Source of the DNA: Eutreptiella sp. 'Long Island Sound 2002'
Taxonomy: Eukaryota; Euglenozoa; Euglenophyceae; Eutreptiales; Eutreptiaceae
DNA: 64,000 nt
Direction of reading: 5' to 3'
Assembly: GCA_964036045.1 (NCBI GenBank)
Contig: OZ038382.1
Location: 38,952,090-39,016,089, forward strand
Position 1 is the first letter of the stretch; every line of letters begins with the position of its first letter. The notes beneath the pieces are model-generated. The model had not been told where the DNA came from and made no database searches. It saw nothing but the letters and a program-made list of their open reading frames with translations. Below are positions 1-13,720 of this stretch, piece by piece. A program made the position numbers and the translations under genes.

Positions 1-3000
1 GGCGATAATTTGGAAGGGGCATGTTCCATATTTTTGCAAAAAGGCTTCATTTTGGTACGCCACATTTATTGGATTTTCAGGTTGCTGCGTGGTGCTTGGC
101 TAGGCTGTACGCGTGCTTTCGTAAAGTGCCACCTTTGGCCCTACCCGTTGAAGTATTCGCTCTGGTCCACTGCCACCACACACCCACACTGCCATTGCAC
201 CCCCCGCCACCCCCGCGCGCGCGCTCTCTCGCCTCGTCTCGTCAAGCCAAGGCATGGCTGGCTTGGCTTGGCATGGTATGGTATGGCTTGGTGTGAGAGC
301 CAGGTGCTTTCATAATGAAGTGCGGTGATGCTTGCCGACACAATATCTCAAAATTGAATTCAGGACTTTCTGTCAAATTATTGCAGCTCCCCCTTCAGGG
401 TTCCGGGAAGGCATTAGGCGACAATTTAGAGGGGCATGTTCCATATTTTTGCAAAAAAGTTTCATTTTGGTACGCCACATTTATTGGATTTTCAGGTTGC
501 TGTGTGGTGGTTGGCTGGGCTGTACTCATGCTTTCGTAAAGCTGCACCTTTGGCCCTACCCATTGAAGTTTTCGCTCTAGTCCACTGCCACCACACACCC
601 ACACTGCCATTGCACCCCCCACCACCCCCCCGAGCGCGCTCGCTCGCCTCCTCTCGTCAAGCCAAGGCATGGCTGGCTTGGCTTGGCATGGTATGGTATG
701 GCTTGGTCTGAGAGCCAGGTGATTTCATAATGAAGTGCGATGATACTTGCCAACACAATATCTCAAAATTGAATTCAGAACTTTCTGTCAAATTATTGCA
801 GCTCCCCCTTCAGGGTTCCGGGAAGGCATTAGGCGACAATTTAGAAGGGGCATGTTCCATATTTTTGCAAAAAAGTATCATTTTCGTACGCCACATTTAT
901 TGGATTTTCAGGTTGCTGCGTGGTGGTTGGCTAGGCTGTATGCGTGCTTTCGCAAAGTGGCACCTTTGGCCCTACCCGTTGAAGTTTTCGCTCTGGTCCA
1001 CTGCCACCACACACCCACACTGCCATTGCAACCCCCGCCACCGCCCCCCGCGTGCGCTCGCTCGCCTCGTCTCGTCAAGCCAAGGCATGGCTGGCTTGGC
1101 TTGGCATGGTATGGTATGGCTTGGTGTGAGAGCCAGGTGCTTTCAGAATGAAGTGCGGTGATACTCGCCGACACAACATCTCAAAATTGAATTCCGGACT
1201 TTCTGTCAAATTATTGCAGCTCCCCCTTCAGGGTTCCGGGAAGGCATTAGGCGACAATTTAGAAGGGGCATGTTCCATATTTTTGCAAAAAAGGTTCATT
1301 TTGGTACACCACATTTATTGGATTTTCAGGTTGCTGCATGGTGGTTGGCTAGGCGGTACGCTTGCTTTCCTAAAGTGGCACCTTTGGCCCTACCCGTTGA
1401 AGTTTTCGCTCTGGTCCACTGCCACCACACACCCACACTGCCATTGCACCCCCCGCCACCCCCCCCGCGCGCGCTCGCTCGCCTCCCCTCGTCAAGCCAA
1501 GGCATGGCTGGCTTGGCTTGGCATGGTATGGTATGGCTTAGTCTGAGAGCCAGGTGATTTCATAATGAAGTGCGGTGATACTAGCCGACACAATATCTCA
1601 GAATTGAATTTGGGACTTTCTGTCAAATTATTGCAGCTCCCCCTTCAGGGTTCCGGGAAGGCATTAGGCGACAATTTAGAAGGGGCATGTTCCGTATTTT
1701 TGCAAAAAAGTTTCATTTTGGTATGCCACATTTATTGGATTTTCAGGTTGCTGCGTGGTGGTTGGCTAGGCTGTACGCTTGCTTTCGTAAAGTGGCACCT
1801 TTGGCCCTACCCGTTGAAGTTTTCGCTCTGGTCCACCGCCACCAGACACCCGCACTGCCATTGCACCCCCCGCAACCCCCCCCGCGCGCGCTCGCTCGCC
1901 TCGTCTCGTCAAGCCAAAGCATGGCTGGCTTGGCTTGGCATGGTTGGTATGGCTTGGTGTGAGAGCTAGGTGCTTTCATAATGAAGTGCGGTGATACTTG
2001 CCGATACAATATCTCAAACTTGAATTCGGGACTTTTTGTCAAATTATTGCAGCTCCCCCTTCAGGGTTCCGGGAAGGCATTAGGCGACAATTTAGAAGGG
2101 GCATGTTCCATATTTTTGCAAAAAGGCTTCATTTTGGTACGCCACATTTATTGGATTTTCACGTTGCTGCGTGGTGCTTGGCTAGGCTGTACGCGTGCTT
2201 TCGTAAAGTGCCACCTTTGGCCCTACCCGTTGAAGTTTTCGCTCTGGTCCACTGCCACCACACACCCACACTGCCATTGCACCCCCCGCCACCCCCGCGC
2301 GCGCGCTCTCTCGCCTCGTCTCGTCAAGCCAAGGCATGGCTGGCTTGGCTTGGCATGGTATGGTATGGCTCGGTGTGAGAGCCAGGTGCTTTCATAATGA
2401 AGTGCGGTGATGCTTGCCGACACAATATCTCAAAATTGAATTCGGGACTTTCTGTCAAATTATTGCAGCTCCCCCTTCAGGGTTCCGGGAAGGCATTAGG
2501 CGACAATTTAGAAGGGGCATGTTCCATATTTTTGCAAAAAAGTTTCATTTTGGTACGCCACATTTATTGGATTTTCAGGTTGCTGTGTGGTGGTTGGCTG
2601 GGCTGTACTCATGCTTTCGTAAAGTGGCACCTTTGGCCCTACCCATTGAAGTTTTCGCTCTAGTCCACTGCCACCACACACCCACACTGCCATTGCACCC
2701 CCCGCCACCCCCCCGAGCGCGCTCGCTCGCCTCCTCTCGTCAAGCCAAGGCATGGCTGGCTTGGCTTGGCATGGTATGGTATGGCTTGGTCTGAGAGCCA
2801 GGTGATTTCATAATGAAGTGCGATGATACTTGCCCACACAATATCTCAAAATTGAATTCGGAACTTTCTGTCAAATTATTGCAGCTCCCCCTTCAGGGTT
2901 CTGGGAAGGCATTAGGCGACAATTTAGAAGGGGCATGTTCCATATTTTTGCAAAAAGGTTTTATTTTGGTACGCCACATTTATTGGATTTTCAGGTTGCT

Positions 3001-4061
3001 GCGTGGTGGTTGGCTAGGCTGTATGCGTGCTTTCGCAAAGTGGCACCTTTGGCCCTACCCGTTGAAGTTTTCGCTCTGGTCCACTGCCACCACACACCCA
3101 CACTGCCATTGCACCCCCCGCCACCCCACCGCGCGCGCTCGCTCGCCTCGTCTCGTCAAGCCAAGGCATGGCTGGCTTGGCTTGGCATGGTATGGTATGG
3201 CTTGGTGTGAGAGCCAGGTGCTTTCATAATGAAGTGCGGTGATACTCGCCGACACAACATCTCAAAATTGAATTTGTGACTTTCTGTCAAATTATTGCAG
3301 CTCCCCCTTCAGGGTTCCGGGAAGGCATTAGGCGACAGTTTAGAAGGGGCATGTTCCATATTTTTGCAAAAAAGGTTCATTTTGGTACGCCACATTTATT
3401 GGATTTTCAGGTTGCTGCGTGGTGGTTGGCTAGGCGCCACGCTTGCTTTCCTAAAGTGGCACCTTTGGCCCTACCCGTTGAAGTTTTCGCTCTGGTCCAC
3501 TGCCACCACACACCCACACTGCCATTGCACCCCCCGCCACCCCCCCCGCGCGCGCTCGCTCGCCTCCCCTCGTCAAGCCAAGGCATGGCTGGCTTGGCTT
3601 GGCATGGTATGGTATGGCTTAGTCTGAGAGCCAGGTGATTTCATAATGAAGTGCGGTGATACTAGCCGACACAATATCTCAGAATTGAATTTGGGACTTT
3701 CTGTCAAATTAATGCAGCTCCCCCTTCAGGGTTCCGGGAAGGCATTAGGCGACAATTTAGAAGGGGCATGTTCCGTATCTTTGCAAAAAAGTTTCATTTT
3801 GGTATGCCACATTTATTGGATTTTCAGGTTGCTGCGTGGTGGTTGGCTAGGCTGTACGCTTGCTTTCGTAAAGTGGCACCTTTGGCCCTACCCGTTGAAG
3901 TTTTCGCTCTGGTCCACCGCCACCACACACCCCCACTGCCATTGCACCCCCCGCCACCCCCCCCGCGCGCGCTCGCTCGCCTCGTCTCGTCAAGCCAAAG
4001 CATGGCTGGCTTGGCTTGGCATGGTTGGTATGGCTTGGTGTGAGAGCCAGGTGCTTTCATA
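1..4061. repeat. Higher-order repeat zone I: 5-mer, ~2,082 bp
   Basis: Monomers starting at 315, 730, 1148, 1565 and 1981 are matched in order by those at 2397, 2813, 3230, 3646 and 4062, an offset of about 2,082 bp. Private variants show the pairing: gatgcttgcc at 315 and 2397; gcgatgatacttgc at 730 and 2813; tactcgccgacacaacatc at 1148 and 3230; tactagccgacac at 1565 and 3646; cgatacaatatctcaaac at 1981 and 4062. Bases 1-314 match the fifth monomer type (gtgcttggct, aagtgccacc), so the register continues leftwards. Confidence 0.9.
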
Positions 4062-4306
4062 ATGAAGTGCGGTGATACTTGCCGATACAATATCTCAAAC
4101 TTGACTTCGGGACTTTTTGTCAAATTATTGCAGCTCCCCCTTCGGGGTTCCGGGAAGGCATTAGGCGACAATTTAGAAGGGGCATGTTCCATATTTTTGC
4201 AAAAAAGTTTCATTTTGGTACGCCACATTTGTTTTATTGTCAGGCATGGCTGGCTTGGCTTGGCATGGTATAGTATGGCTTCGTGTGAGAGCTAGGTGCT
4301 TTCATA
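4062..4306. repeat. Short (245-bp) deletion monomer
   Basis: The distance to the next landmark is 245 bp instead of ~416. About 171 bp are missing between ttttattgtcagg and catggctggcttgg, so the whole C-rich/(CG)n half of the monomer is absent. The full-length neighbours have agg at both breakpoints (tcaggttgctg and ccaaggcatgg), consistent with a microhomology deletion. Confidence 0.9.
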
Positions 4307-7225
4307 ATGAAGTGCGGTGATACTTGCCGACACAATATCTCAAAATTGAATTCTGGACATTCTGTCAAATTATTGCAGCTCCCCCTTCAGGGTTCCGGGA
4401 AGGCATTAGGCGACAATTTAGAAGGTGTATGTTCCATATTTTTGCAAAAAAGTTTCATTTTGGTACGCCACATTTGTTTTATTGTCAGGTTGCTGCGTGG
4501 TGGTTGGCTAGGCTGTACGCGTGCTTTCGTAAAGTGGCACCTTTGGCCCTACCCGTTGAAGTTTTCGCTCTGGTCCACTGCCACCACACACCCACACTGC
4601 CATTGCAAACCCCGCCACCCCACCGCGCGCGCTCTGGCTAGCCTCGTCTCGTCAAGCCAAGGCATGGCTGGCTTGGCTTGGCATGGTATGGTATGGCTTG
4701 GTGTGAGAGCCAGGTGCTTTCATAATGAAGTGCGGTGATACTTGCCGACACAATATCTCAAAATTGAATTATGGACTTTCTGTCAAATTATTGCAGCTCC
4801 CCCTTCAGGGGTCCGGGAAGGCATTAGGCGACAATTGAGAAGGGGCATGTTCCCTATTTTTGCACAAAGGTTTCATTTTGGTACGCCACATTTATTGGAT
4901 TTTCAGGTTGCTGCGTGGTGGTTGGCTAGGCTGTACGCCTGCTTTCTTAAAGTGGCACCTTTGGTCCTACCCGTTGAATTTTTTGCTCTGGTCCACTGCC
5001 ACCACACACCCACACTGCCATTGCACCCCCCGCCACCCCACCGCGCGCGCTCGCTCGCCTCGTCTCGTCAAGCCAAGGCATGGCTGGCTTTGCTTGGCAT
5101 GGTATGGTATGGCTTGGTGTGAGAGCCAGGTGCTTTCATAATGAAGTGCGGTGATACTTGCCGACACAATATCTCAAAATTGAATTCGGGACTTTCTGTC
5201 AAATTATTGCAGCTCCCCCTTCAGGTTTCCGGGAAGGCATTAGGCGACAATTTAGAAGGGGCATGTTCCCTATTTTTGCAAAAAATTTTCATTTTGGTAC
5301 GCCACATTTATTGGATTTTCAGGTTGCTGCGTGGTGGTTGGCTAGGCTATACGCCTGCTTTCGTAAAGTGGCACCTTTGGCCCTACCCGCTGAATTTTTC
5401 GCTCTGGTCCACTGCCACCACACACCCACACTGCCATTGCACCCCCCCGCCACCCCCCCCCCCGCGCGCTCGCTCGCCTCGTCTCGTCAAGCCAAGGCAT
5501 GGCTGGCTTGGCTTGGCATGGTATAGTATGGCTTCGTGTGAGAGCTAGGTGCTTACATAAGGAAGTGCGGTGATACTTGCCGACACAATATCTCAAAATT
5601 GAATTCTGGACATTCTGTCAAATTATTGCAGCTCCCCCTTCAGGGTTCCGGGAAGGCATTAGGCGACAATTTAGAAGGCGTATGTTCCATATTTTTGCAA
5701 AAAAGTTTCATTTTGGTACGCCACATTTGTTTTATTGTCAGGTTGCTGCGTGGTGGTTGGCTAGGCTGTACGCGTGCTTTCGTAAAGTGGCACCTTTGGC
5801 CCTACCCGTTGAAGTTTTCGCTCTGGTCCACTGCCACCACACACCCACACTGCCATTGCAAACCCCGCCACCCCACCGCGCGCGCTCTGGCTAGCCTCGT
5901 CTCGTCAAGCCAAGGCATGGCTGGCTTGGCTTGGCATGGTATGGTATGGCTTGGTGTGAGAGCCAGGTGCTTTCATAATGAAGTGCGGTGATACTTGCTG
6001 ACACAATATCTCAAAATTGAATTCGGGACTTTCTGTCAAATTATTGCAGCTCCCCCTTCAGGGTTCCGGGAAGGCATTAGGCGACAATTTAGAAGGGGCA
6101 TGTTCCACATTTTTGCAACAAAGTTTCATTTTGGTACGCCACATTTATTGGATTTTCAGGTTGCTGCGTGGTGGTTGGCTAGGCTGTACGCGTGCTTTCG
6201 TAAAGTGGCACCTTTGTCCCTACCCGTTGAAGTTTTGCCTCTGGTCCACTGCCACCACACACCCACACTGCCATTGCACCCCCCGCCACCCCACCGCGCG
6301 CGCTCGCTCGCCTCGTCTCGTCAAGCCAAGGCATGGCTGGCTTGGCTTGGCATGGTATGGTATGGCTTGGTGTGAGAGCCAGGTGCTTTCATAATGAAGT
6401 GCGGTGATACTCCCCGACACAATATCTCAAAATTGAATTCGGAACTTTCTGTCAAATTATTGCAGTTCCCCCTTCAGGGTTCCGGGAAGGCATTAGGCGA
6501 CAATTTAGAAGGGGCATGTTCCATATTTTTGCAAAAAAGGTTCATTTTGGTACGCCACATTTGTTGGATTTTCAGGTTGCTGCGTGGTGGTTGGCTAGGC
6601 GGTACGCTTGCTTTCCTAAAGTGGCACCTTTGGGCCTACCCGTTGAAGTTTTCGCTCTGGTCCACTGCCACCACACACGCACACTGCCATTGCACCCCCC
6701 GCCACCCCGGCAAGCGCGCTCGCTCGCCTCCCCTCGTCAAGCCAAGGCATGGCTGGCTTGGCTTGGCATGGTATGGTATGGCTTAGTCTGAGAGCCAGGT
6801 GATTTCATAATGAAGTGCGGTGATACTAGCCGACACAATATCTCAGAATTGAATTTGGGACTTTCTGTCAAATTATTGCAGCTCCCCCTTCAGGGTTCCG
6901 GAAAGGCATTAGGCGACAATTTGGAAGGGGCATGTTCCGTATTTTTGCAAAAAAGTTTCATTTTGGTATGCCACATTTATTGGATTTTCAGGTTGCTGCG
7001 TGGTGGTTGGCTAGGCTGTACGCTTGCTTTCGTAAAGTCGCACCTTTGGCCCTACCCGTTGAAGTTTTCGCTCTGCTCCACCGCCACCACACACCCCCAC
7101 TGCCATTGCACCCCCCGCCACCCCCCCCGCGCGCGCTCGCTCGCCTCGTCTCGTCAAGCCAAAGCATGGCTGGCTTGGCTTGGCATGGTTGGTATGGCTT
7201 GGTGTGAGAGCCAGGTGCTTTCATA

Positions 7226-7470
7226 ATGAAGTGCGGTGATACTTGCCGATACAATATCTCAAACTTGAATTCGGGACTTTTTGTCAAATTATTGCAGCTC
7301 CCCCTTCGGGGTTCCGGGAAGGCATTAGGCGACAATTTAGAAGGGGCATGTCCCATATTTTTGCAAAGAAGTTTCATTTTGGTACGCCACATTTGTTTTA
7401 TTGTCAGGCATGGCTGGCTTGGCTTGGCATGGTATAGTATGGCTTCGTGTGAGAGCTAGGTGCTTTCATA
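7226..7470. repeat. Short (245-bp) deletion monomer, second copy
   Basis: It carries the same 171-bp deletion with the same breakpoints as the monomer at 4062, 3,164 bp away. It was therefore copied as part of the 8-mer block and is not an independent deletion. Confidence 0.9.
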
Positions 7471-10388
7471 ATGAAGTGCGGTGATACTTGCCGACACAAT
7501 ATCTCAAAATTGAATTCTGGACATTCTGTCAAATTATTGCAGCTCCCCCTTCAGGGTTCCGGGAAGGCATTAGGCGACAATTTAGAAGGTGTATGTTCCA
7601 TATTTTTGCAAAAAAGTTTCATTTTGGTACGCCACATTTGTTTTATTGTCAGGTTGCTGCTTGGTGGTTGGCTAGGCTGTACGCGTGCTTTCGTAAAGTG
7701 GCACCTTTGGCCCTACCCGTTGAAGTTTTCGCTCTGGTCCACTGCCACCACACACCCACACTGCCATTGCAAACCCCGCCACCCCACCGCGCGCGCTCTG
7801 GCTAGCCTCGTCTCGTCAAGCCAAGGCATGGCTGGCTTGGCTTGGCATGGTATGGTATGGCTTGGTGTGAGAGCCAGGTGCTTTCATAATGAAGTGCGGT
7901 GATACTTGCCGACACAATATCTCAAAATTGAATTCGGGACTTTCTGTCAAATTATTGCAGCTCCCCCTTCAGGGTTCCGGGAAGGCATTAGGCGACAATT
8001 TAGAAGGGGCATGTTCCCTATTTTTGCACAAAAGTTTCATTTTGGTACGCCACATTTATTGGATTTTCAGGTTGCTGCGTGGTGGTTGGCTAGGCTGTAC
8101 GCCTGCTTTCTTAAAGTGGCACCTTTGGTCGTACCCGTTGAATTTTTTGCTCTGGTCCACTGCCACCACACACCCACACTGCCATTGCACCCCCCGCCAC
8201 CCCACCGCGCGCGCTCGCTCGCCTCGTGTCGTCAAGCCAAGGCATGGCTGGCTTGGCTTGGCATGGTATGGTATGGCTTGGTGTGAGAGCCAGGTGCTTT
8301 CATAATGAAGTGCGGTGATACTTGCCGACACAATATCTCAAAATTGAATTCGGGACTTTCTGTCAAATTATTGCAGCTCCCCCTTCAGGTTTCCGGGAAG
8401 GCATTAGGCGACAATTTAGAAGGGGCATGTTCCCTATTTTTGCAAAACATTTTCATTTTGGTACGACACATTTATTGGATTTTCAGGTTGCTGCGTGGTG
8501 GTTGGCTAGGCTGTACGCCTGCTTTCGTAAAGTGGCACCTTTGGCCCTACCCGCTGAATTTTTCGCTCTGGTCCACTGCCACCACACACCCACACTGCCA
8601 TTGCACCCCCCGCCACCCCCCCCCGCGCGCTCGCTCGCCTCGTCTCGTCAAGCCAAGGCATGGCTGGCTTGGCTTGGCATGGTATAGTATGGCTTCGTGT
8701 GAGAGCTAGGTGCTTTCATAATGAAGTGCGGTGATACTTGCCGACACAATATCTCAAAATTGAATTCTGGACATTCTGTCAAATTATTGCAGCTCCCCCT
8801 TCAGGGTTCCGGGAAGGCATTAGGCGACAATTTAGAAGGCGTATGTTCCATATTTTTGCAAAAAAGCTTCATTTTGGTACGCCACATTTGTTTTATTGTC
8901 AGGTTGCTGCGTGGTGGTTGGCTAGGCTGTACGCGTGCTTTCGTAAAGTGGCACCTTTGGCCCTACCCGCTGAATTTTTCGCTCTGGTCCACTGCCACCA
9001 CACACCCACACTGCCATTGCACCCCCCGCCACCCCCCCCCGCGCGCGCTCGCTCGCCTCGCCTCGTCAAGCCAAGGCATGGCTGGCTTGGCTTGGCATGG
9101 TATAGTATGGCTTCGTGTGAGAGCTAGGTGCTTTCATAATGAAGTGCGGTGATACTTGCCGACACAATATCTCAAAATTGAATTCTGGACATTCTGTCAA
9201 ATTATTGCAGCTCCCCCTTCAGGGTTCCGGGAAGGCATTAGGCGACAATTTAGAAGGCGTATGTTCCATATTTTTGCAAAAAAGTTTCATTTTGGTACGC
9301 CACATTTGTTTTATTGTCAAGTTGCTGCGTGGTGGTTGGCTAGGCTGTACGCGTGCTTTCGTAAAGTGGCACCTTTGGCCCTACCCGTTGAAGTTTTCGC
9401 TCTGGTCCACTGCCACCACACACCCACACTGCCATTGCAAACCCCGCCACCCCACCGCGCGCGCTCTGGCTAGCCTCGTCTCGTCAAGCCAAGGCATGGC
9501 TGGCTTGGCTTGGCATGGTATGGTATGGCTTGGTGTGAGAGCCAGGTGCTTTCATAATGAAGTGCGGTGATACTTGCTGACACAATATCTCAAAATTGAA
9601 TTCGGGACTTTCTGTCAAATTATTGCAGCTCCCCCTTCAGGGTTCCGGGAAGGCATTAGGCGACAATTTAGAAGGGGCATGTTCCACATTTTTGCAACAA
9701 AGTTTCATTTTGGTACGCCACATTTATTGGATTTTCAGGTTGCTGCGTGGTGGTCGGCTAGGCTGTTCGCGTGCTTTCGTAAAGTGGCACCTTTGTCCCT
9801 ACCCGTTGAAGTTTTGCCTCTGGTCCACTGCCACCACACACCCACACTGCCATTGCATCCCCCGCCACCCCCCCGCGCGCGCTCGCTCGCCTCGTCTCGT
9901 CAAGCCAAGGCATGGCTGGCTTGGCTTGGCATGGTATGGTATGGCTTGGTGTGAGAGCCAGGTGCTTTCATAATGAAGTGCGGTGATACTCCCCGACACA
10001 ATATCTGAAGATTGAATTCGGAACTTTCTGTCAAATTATTGCAGCTCCGCCTTCAGGGTTCCGAGAAGGCATTAGGCGACAATTTAGAAGGGGCATGTTC
10101 CATATTTTGGCAAAAAAAGTTTCATTTTGGTACGCCACATTTATTGGATTTTCAGGTTGCTGCGTGGTCGTTGGCTGGGCTGTACGCGTGCTTTCGTAAA
10201 GTGGCACCTTTGGCCCTACCCGTTGAAGTTTTCGCTCTGGTCCACTGCCACCACACACCCACACTGCCATTGCACCCCCCGCCACCCCCGCGCGCGCGCT
10301 GCCTAGCCTCGTTTCGTCAAGCCAAGGCATGGCTGGCTTGGCTTGGCATGGTTTGGTATGGGTTGGTGTGAGAGCCAGGTGCTTTCAT

Positions 10389-13300
10389 AATGAAGTGCGG
10401 TGATACTTGCCGACACAATATCTCAAAATTGAATTCGGGACTTTCTGTCAAATTATTGTAGCGCCCCCTTCAGGGTTCCGGGAAGGCATTAGGCGACAAT
10501 TTAGAACGGGCATGTTCCATATTTCTGCAAAAAATGTTTAATTTTGGTACGCCACATTTATTGGATTTTCAGGTTGCTGCGTGGTGGTTGGCTAGGCTGT
10601 ACGCGTGCTTTCGTAAAGTGGCACCTTTGGCCCTACCCGTTGAAGTTTTTGCTCTGGTCCACTGCCACCACACACCCACACTGCCATTGCACCCCCCGCC
10701 ACCCCCCCGCGCGCGCTCGCTCGCCTCGTCTCGTCAAGCCAAGGCATGGCTGGCTTGGCTTGGCATGGTATGGTATGGCTTGGTGTGAGAGCCAGGTGCT
10801 TTCATAATGAAGTGCGGTGATACTTGCCGACACAATATCTCAAAATTGAATTCGGGACATTCTGTCAAATTATTGCAGCTCCCCCTTCAGGGTTGCGGGA
10901 AGGCATTAGGCGACTATCTAGAAGGGGTATGTTCCATATTTTTGCAAAAAAGTTTCATTTTGGTACGCCACAGTTATTGGATTTTTAGGTTGCTGCGTGG
11001 TGGTTGGCTAGGCTGTACGCGTGCTTTCGTAAAGTGGCACCTTTGGCCCTACCCGTTGAAGTTTTCGCTCTGGTCCACTGCCACCACACACCCACACTGC
11101 CATTGCACCCCCCGCCACCCCCGCGCGCGCGCTGGCTTGCCTCGTCTCGTCAAGCCAAGGCATGGCTGGCTTGGCATGGTATGGTATTGTATGGCTTGGT
11201 GCGAGAGCCAGGTGCTTTCATAATGAAGTGCGGTGATACTTGCCGACACAACATCTCAAAATTGAATTCGGGACTTTCTGTCAAATTATTGCAGCTCCCC
11301 CTTCAGGGTTCCGGGAAGGCATTAGGCGACAATTTAGAAGGGGCATGTTCCATATTTTTGCAAAAAAGTTTCATTTTGGTACGCCACATTTATTGGATTT
11401 TCAGGTTGCTGCGTGGTGGTTGGCTAGGCTGTACGCGTGCTTTCGTAAAGTGGCACCTTTGGCCCTGCCCGTTGAAGTTTTCGCTCTGGTCCACTGCCAC
11501 CAGACACCCACACTGCCATTGCACCCCCCGCCACCCCCCCGCGCGCGCTGCCTCGCCTCGTTTCGTCAAGCCAAGGCATGGCTGGCTTGGCTTGGCATGG
11601 TTTGGTATGGGTTGGTGTGAGAGCCAGGTGCTTTCATAATGAAGTGCGGTGATACTTGCCGACACAATATCTCAAAATTGAATTCGGGACTTTCTGTCAA
11701 ATTATTGTAGCGCCCCCTTCAGGGTTCCGGGAAGGCATTAGGCGACAATTTGGAAGGGGCATGTTCCATATTTTTGCAAAAAATGTTTAATTTTGGTACG
11801 CCACATTTATCGGATTTTCAGGTTGCTGCGTGGTGGTTGGCTAGGCTGTAGGCGTGCTTTCGTAAAGTGGCACCTTTGGCCCTACCCGTTGAAGTTTTCG
11901 CTCTGGTCCACTGCCAGCACACACCCACACTGCCATTGCACCCCCCGCCACCCCCCCGCGCGCGCTCGCTCGCCTCGTCTCGTCAAGCCAAGGCATGGCT
12001 GGCTTGGCTTGGCATGGTATGGTATGGCTTGGTGTGAGAGCCAGGTGCTTTCATAATGAAGTGCGGTGCTACTTGCCGACACAATATCTCAAAATTGAAT
12101 TCGGGACTTTCTGTCAAATTATTGCAGCTCCCCCTTCAGGGTTACGGGAAAGCATTAGGCGACAATCTAGAAGGGGCATGTTCCATATTTTTGCAAAAAA
12201 GGTTCATTTTGGTACGCCACAGTTATTGGATTTTTAGGTTGCTGCGTGGTGGTTGGCTAGGCTGTACGCGTGCTTTCGTAAAATGGCACCTTTGGCCCTA
12301 CCCGTTGAAGTTTTCGCTCTGGTCCACTGCCACCACACACCCACACTGCCATTGCACCCCCCGCCACCCCCCCGCGCGCGCTGGCTTGCCTCGTCTCGTC
12401 AAGCCAAGGCATGGCTGGCTTGGCATGGTATGGTATTTTATGGCTTGGTGCGAGAGCCAGGTGCTTTCATAATGAAGTGCGGTGATACTTGCCGACACAA
12501 CATCTCAAAATTGAATTCGGGACTTTCTGTCAAATTATTGCAGCTCCCCCTTCAGGGTTCCGGGAAGGCATTAGGCGACAATTTAGAAGGGGCATGTTCC
12601 ATATTTTTGCAAAAAAGTTTCATTTTGGTACGCCACATTTATTGGATTTTCAGGTTGCTGCGTGGTGGTTGGCTAGGCTGTACGCGTGCTTTCGTAAAGT
12701 GGCACCTTTGGCCCTGCCCGTTGAAGTTTTCGCTCTGGTCCACTGCCACCAGACACCCACACTGCCATTGCACCCCCCGCCACCCCCCCGCGCGCGCTGC
12801 CTCGCCTCATTTCGTCAAGCCAAGGCATGGCTGGCTTGGCTTGGCATGGTTTGGTATGGGTTGGTGTGAGAGCCAGGTGCTTTCATAATGAAGTGCGGTG
12901 ATACTTGCCGACACAATATCTCAAAATTGAATTCGGGACTTTCTGTCAAATTATTGTAGCGCCCCCTTCAGGGTTCCGGGAAGGCATTAGGCGACAATTT
13001 AGAAGGGGCATGTTCCATATTTTTGCAAAAAATGTTTAATTTTGGTACGCCACATTTATCGGATTTTCAGGTTGCTGCGTGGTGGTTGGCTAGGCTGTAC
13101 GCGTGCTTTCGTAAAGTGGCACCTTTGGCCCTACCCGTTGAAGTTTTCGCTCTGGTCGACTGCCAGCACACACCCACACTGCCATTGCACCCCCCGCCAC
13201 CCCCCCGCGCGCGCTCCCTCGCCTCGTCTCGTCAAGCCAAGGCATGGCTGGCTTGGCTTGGCATGGTATGGTATGGCTTGGTGTGAGAGCCAGGTGCTTT

Positions 13301-13720
13301 CATAATGAAGTGCGGTGCTACTTGCCGACACAATATCTGAAAATTGAATTCGGGACTTTCTGTCAAATTATTGCAGCTCCCCCTTCAGGGTTACGGGAAG
13401 GCATTAGGCGACAATCTAGAAGGGGCATGTTCCATCTTTTTGCAAAAAAGTTTCATTTTGGTACGCCACAGTTATTGGATTTTTAGGTTGCTGCGTGGTG
13501 GTTGGCTAGGCTGTACGCGTGCTTTCGTAAAATGGCACCTTTGGCCCTACCCGTTGAATTTTTCGCTCTGGTCCACTGCCACCACACACCCACACTGCCA
13601 TTGCACCCCCCGCCACCCCCGCGCGCGCGCTGGCTCGCCTCGTCTCGTCAAGCCAAGGCATGGCTGGCTTGGCATGGTATGGTATTGTATGGCTTGGTGC
13701 GAGAGCCAGGTGCTTTCATA
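10389..13720. repeat. Higher-order repeat zone III: 3-mer, ~1,249 bp
   Basis: Monomers at 10807, 12056 and 13305 are spaced exactly 1,249 bp apart and share gttattggatttttagg. Those at 11223, 12472 and 13721 share acacaacatctc, and those at 10389, 11640 and 12888 share attattgtagcgccccc. This is a trimeric higher-order unit repeated almost three times. Confidence 0.88.

Larger units (their letters stand above)
3230..9972. repeat. Higher-order repeat zone II: 8-mer, 3,164 bp
   Basis: The block that starts at 3230 recurs at 6394, an offset of 3,164 bp. 3230/6394, 3646/6810, 4062/7226 (both short monomers), 4307/7471, 4725/7889 and 5141/8305 pair by private variants such as ttgttttattgtcagg and cctgctttcttaaagtgg. 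In the second copy the monomer type at 5560 is present twice (8721 and 9139), so later monomers (5978/9557, 6394/9973) are offset by 3,579 bp. That is one extra monomer gained or lost. Confidence 0.85.
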
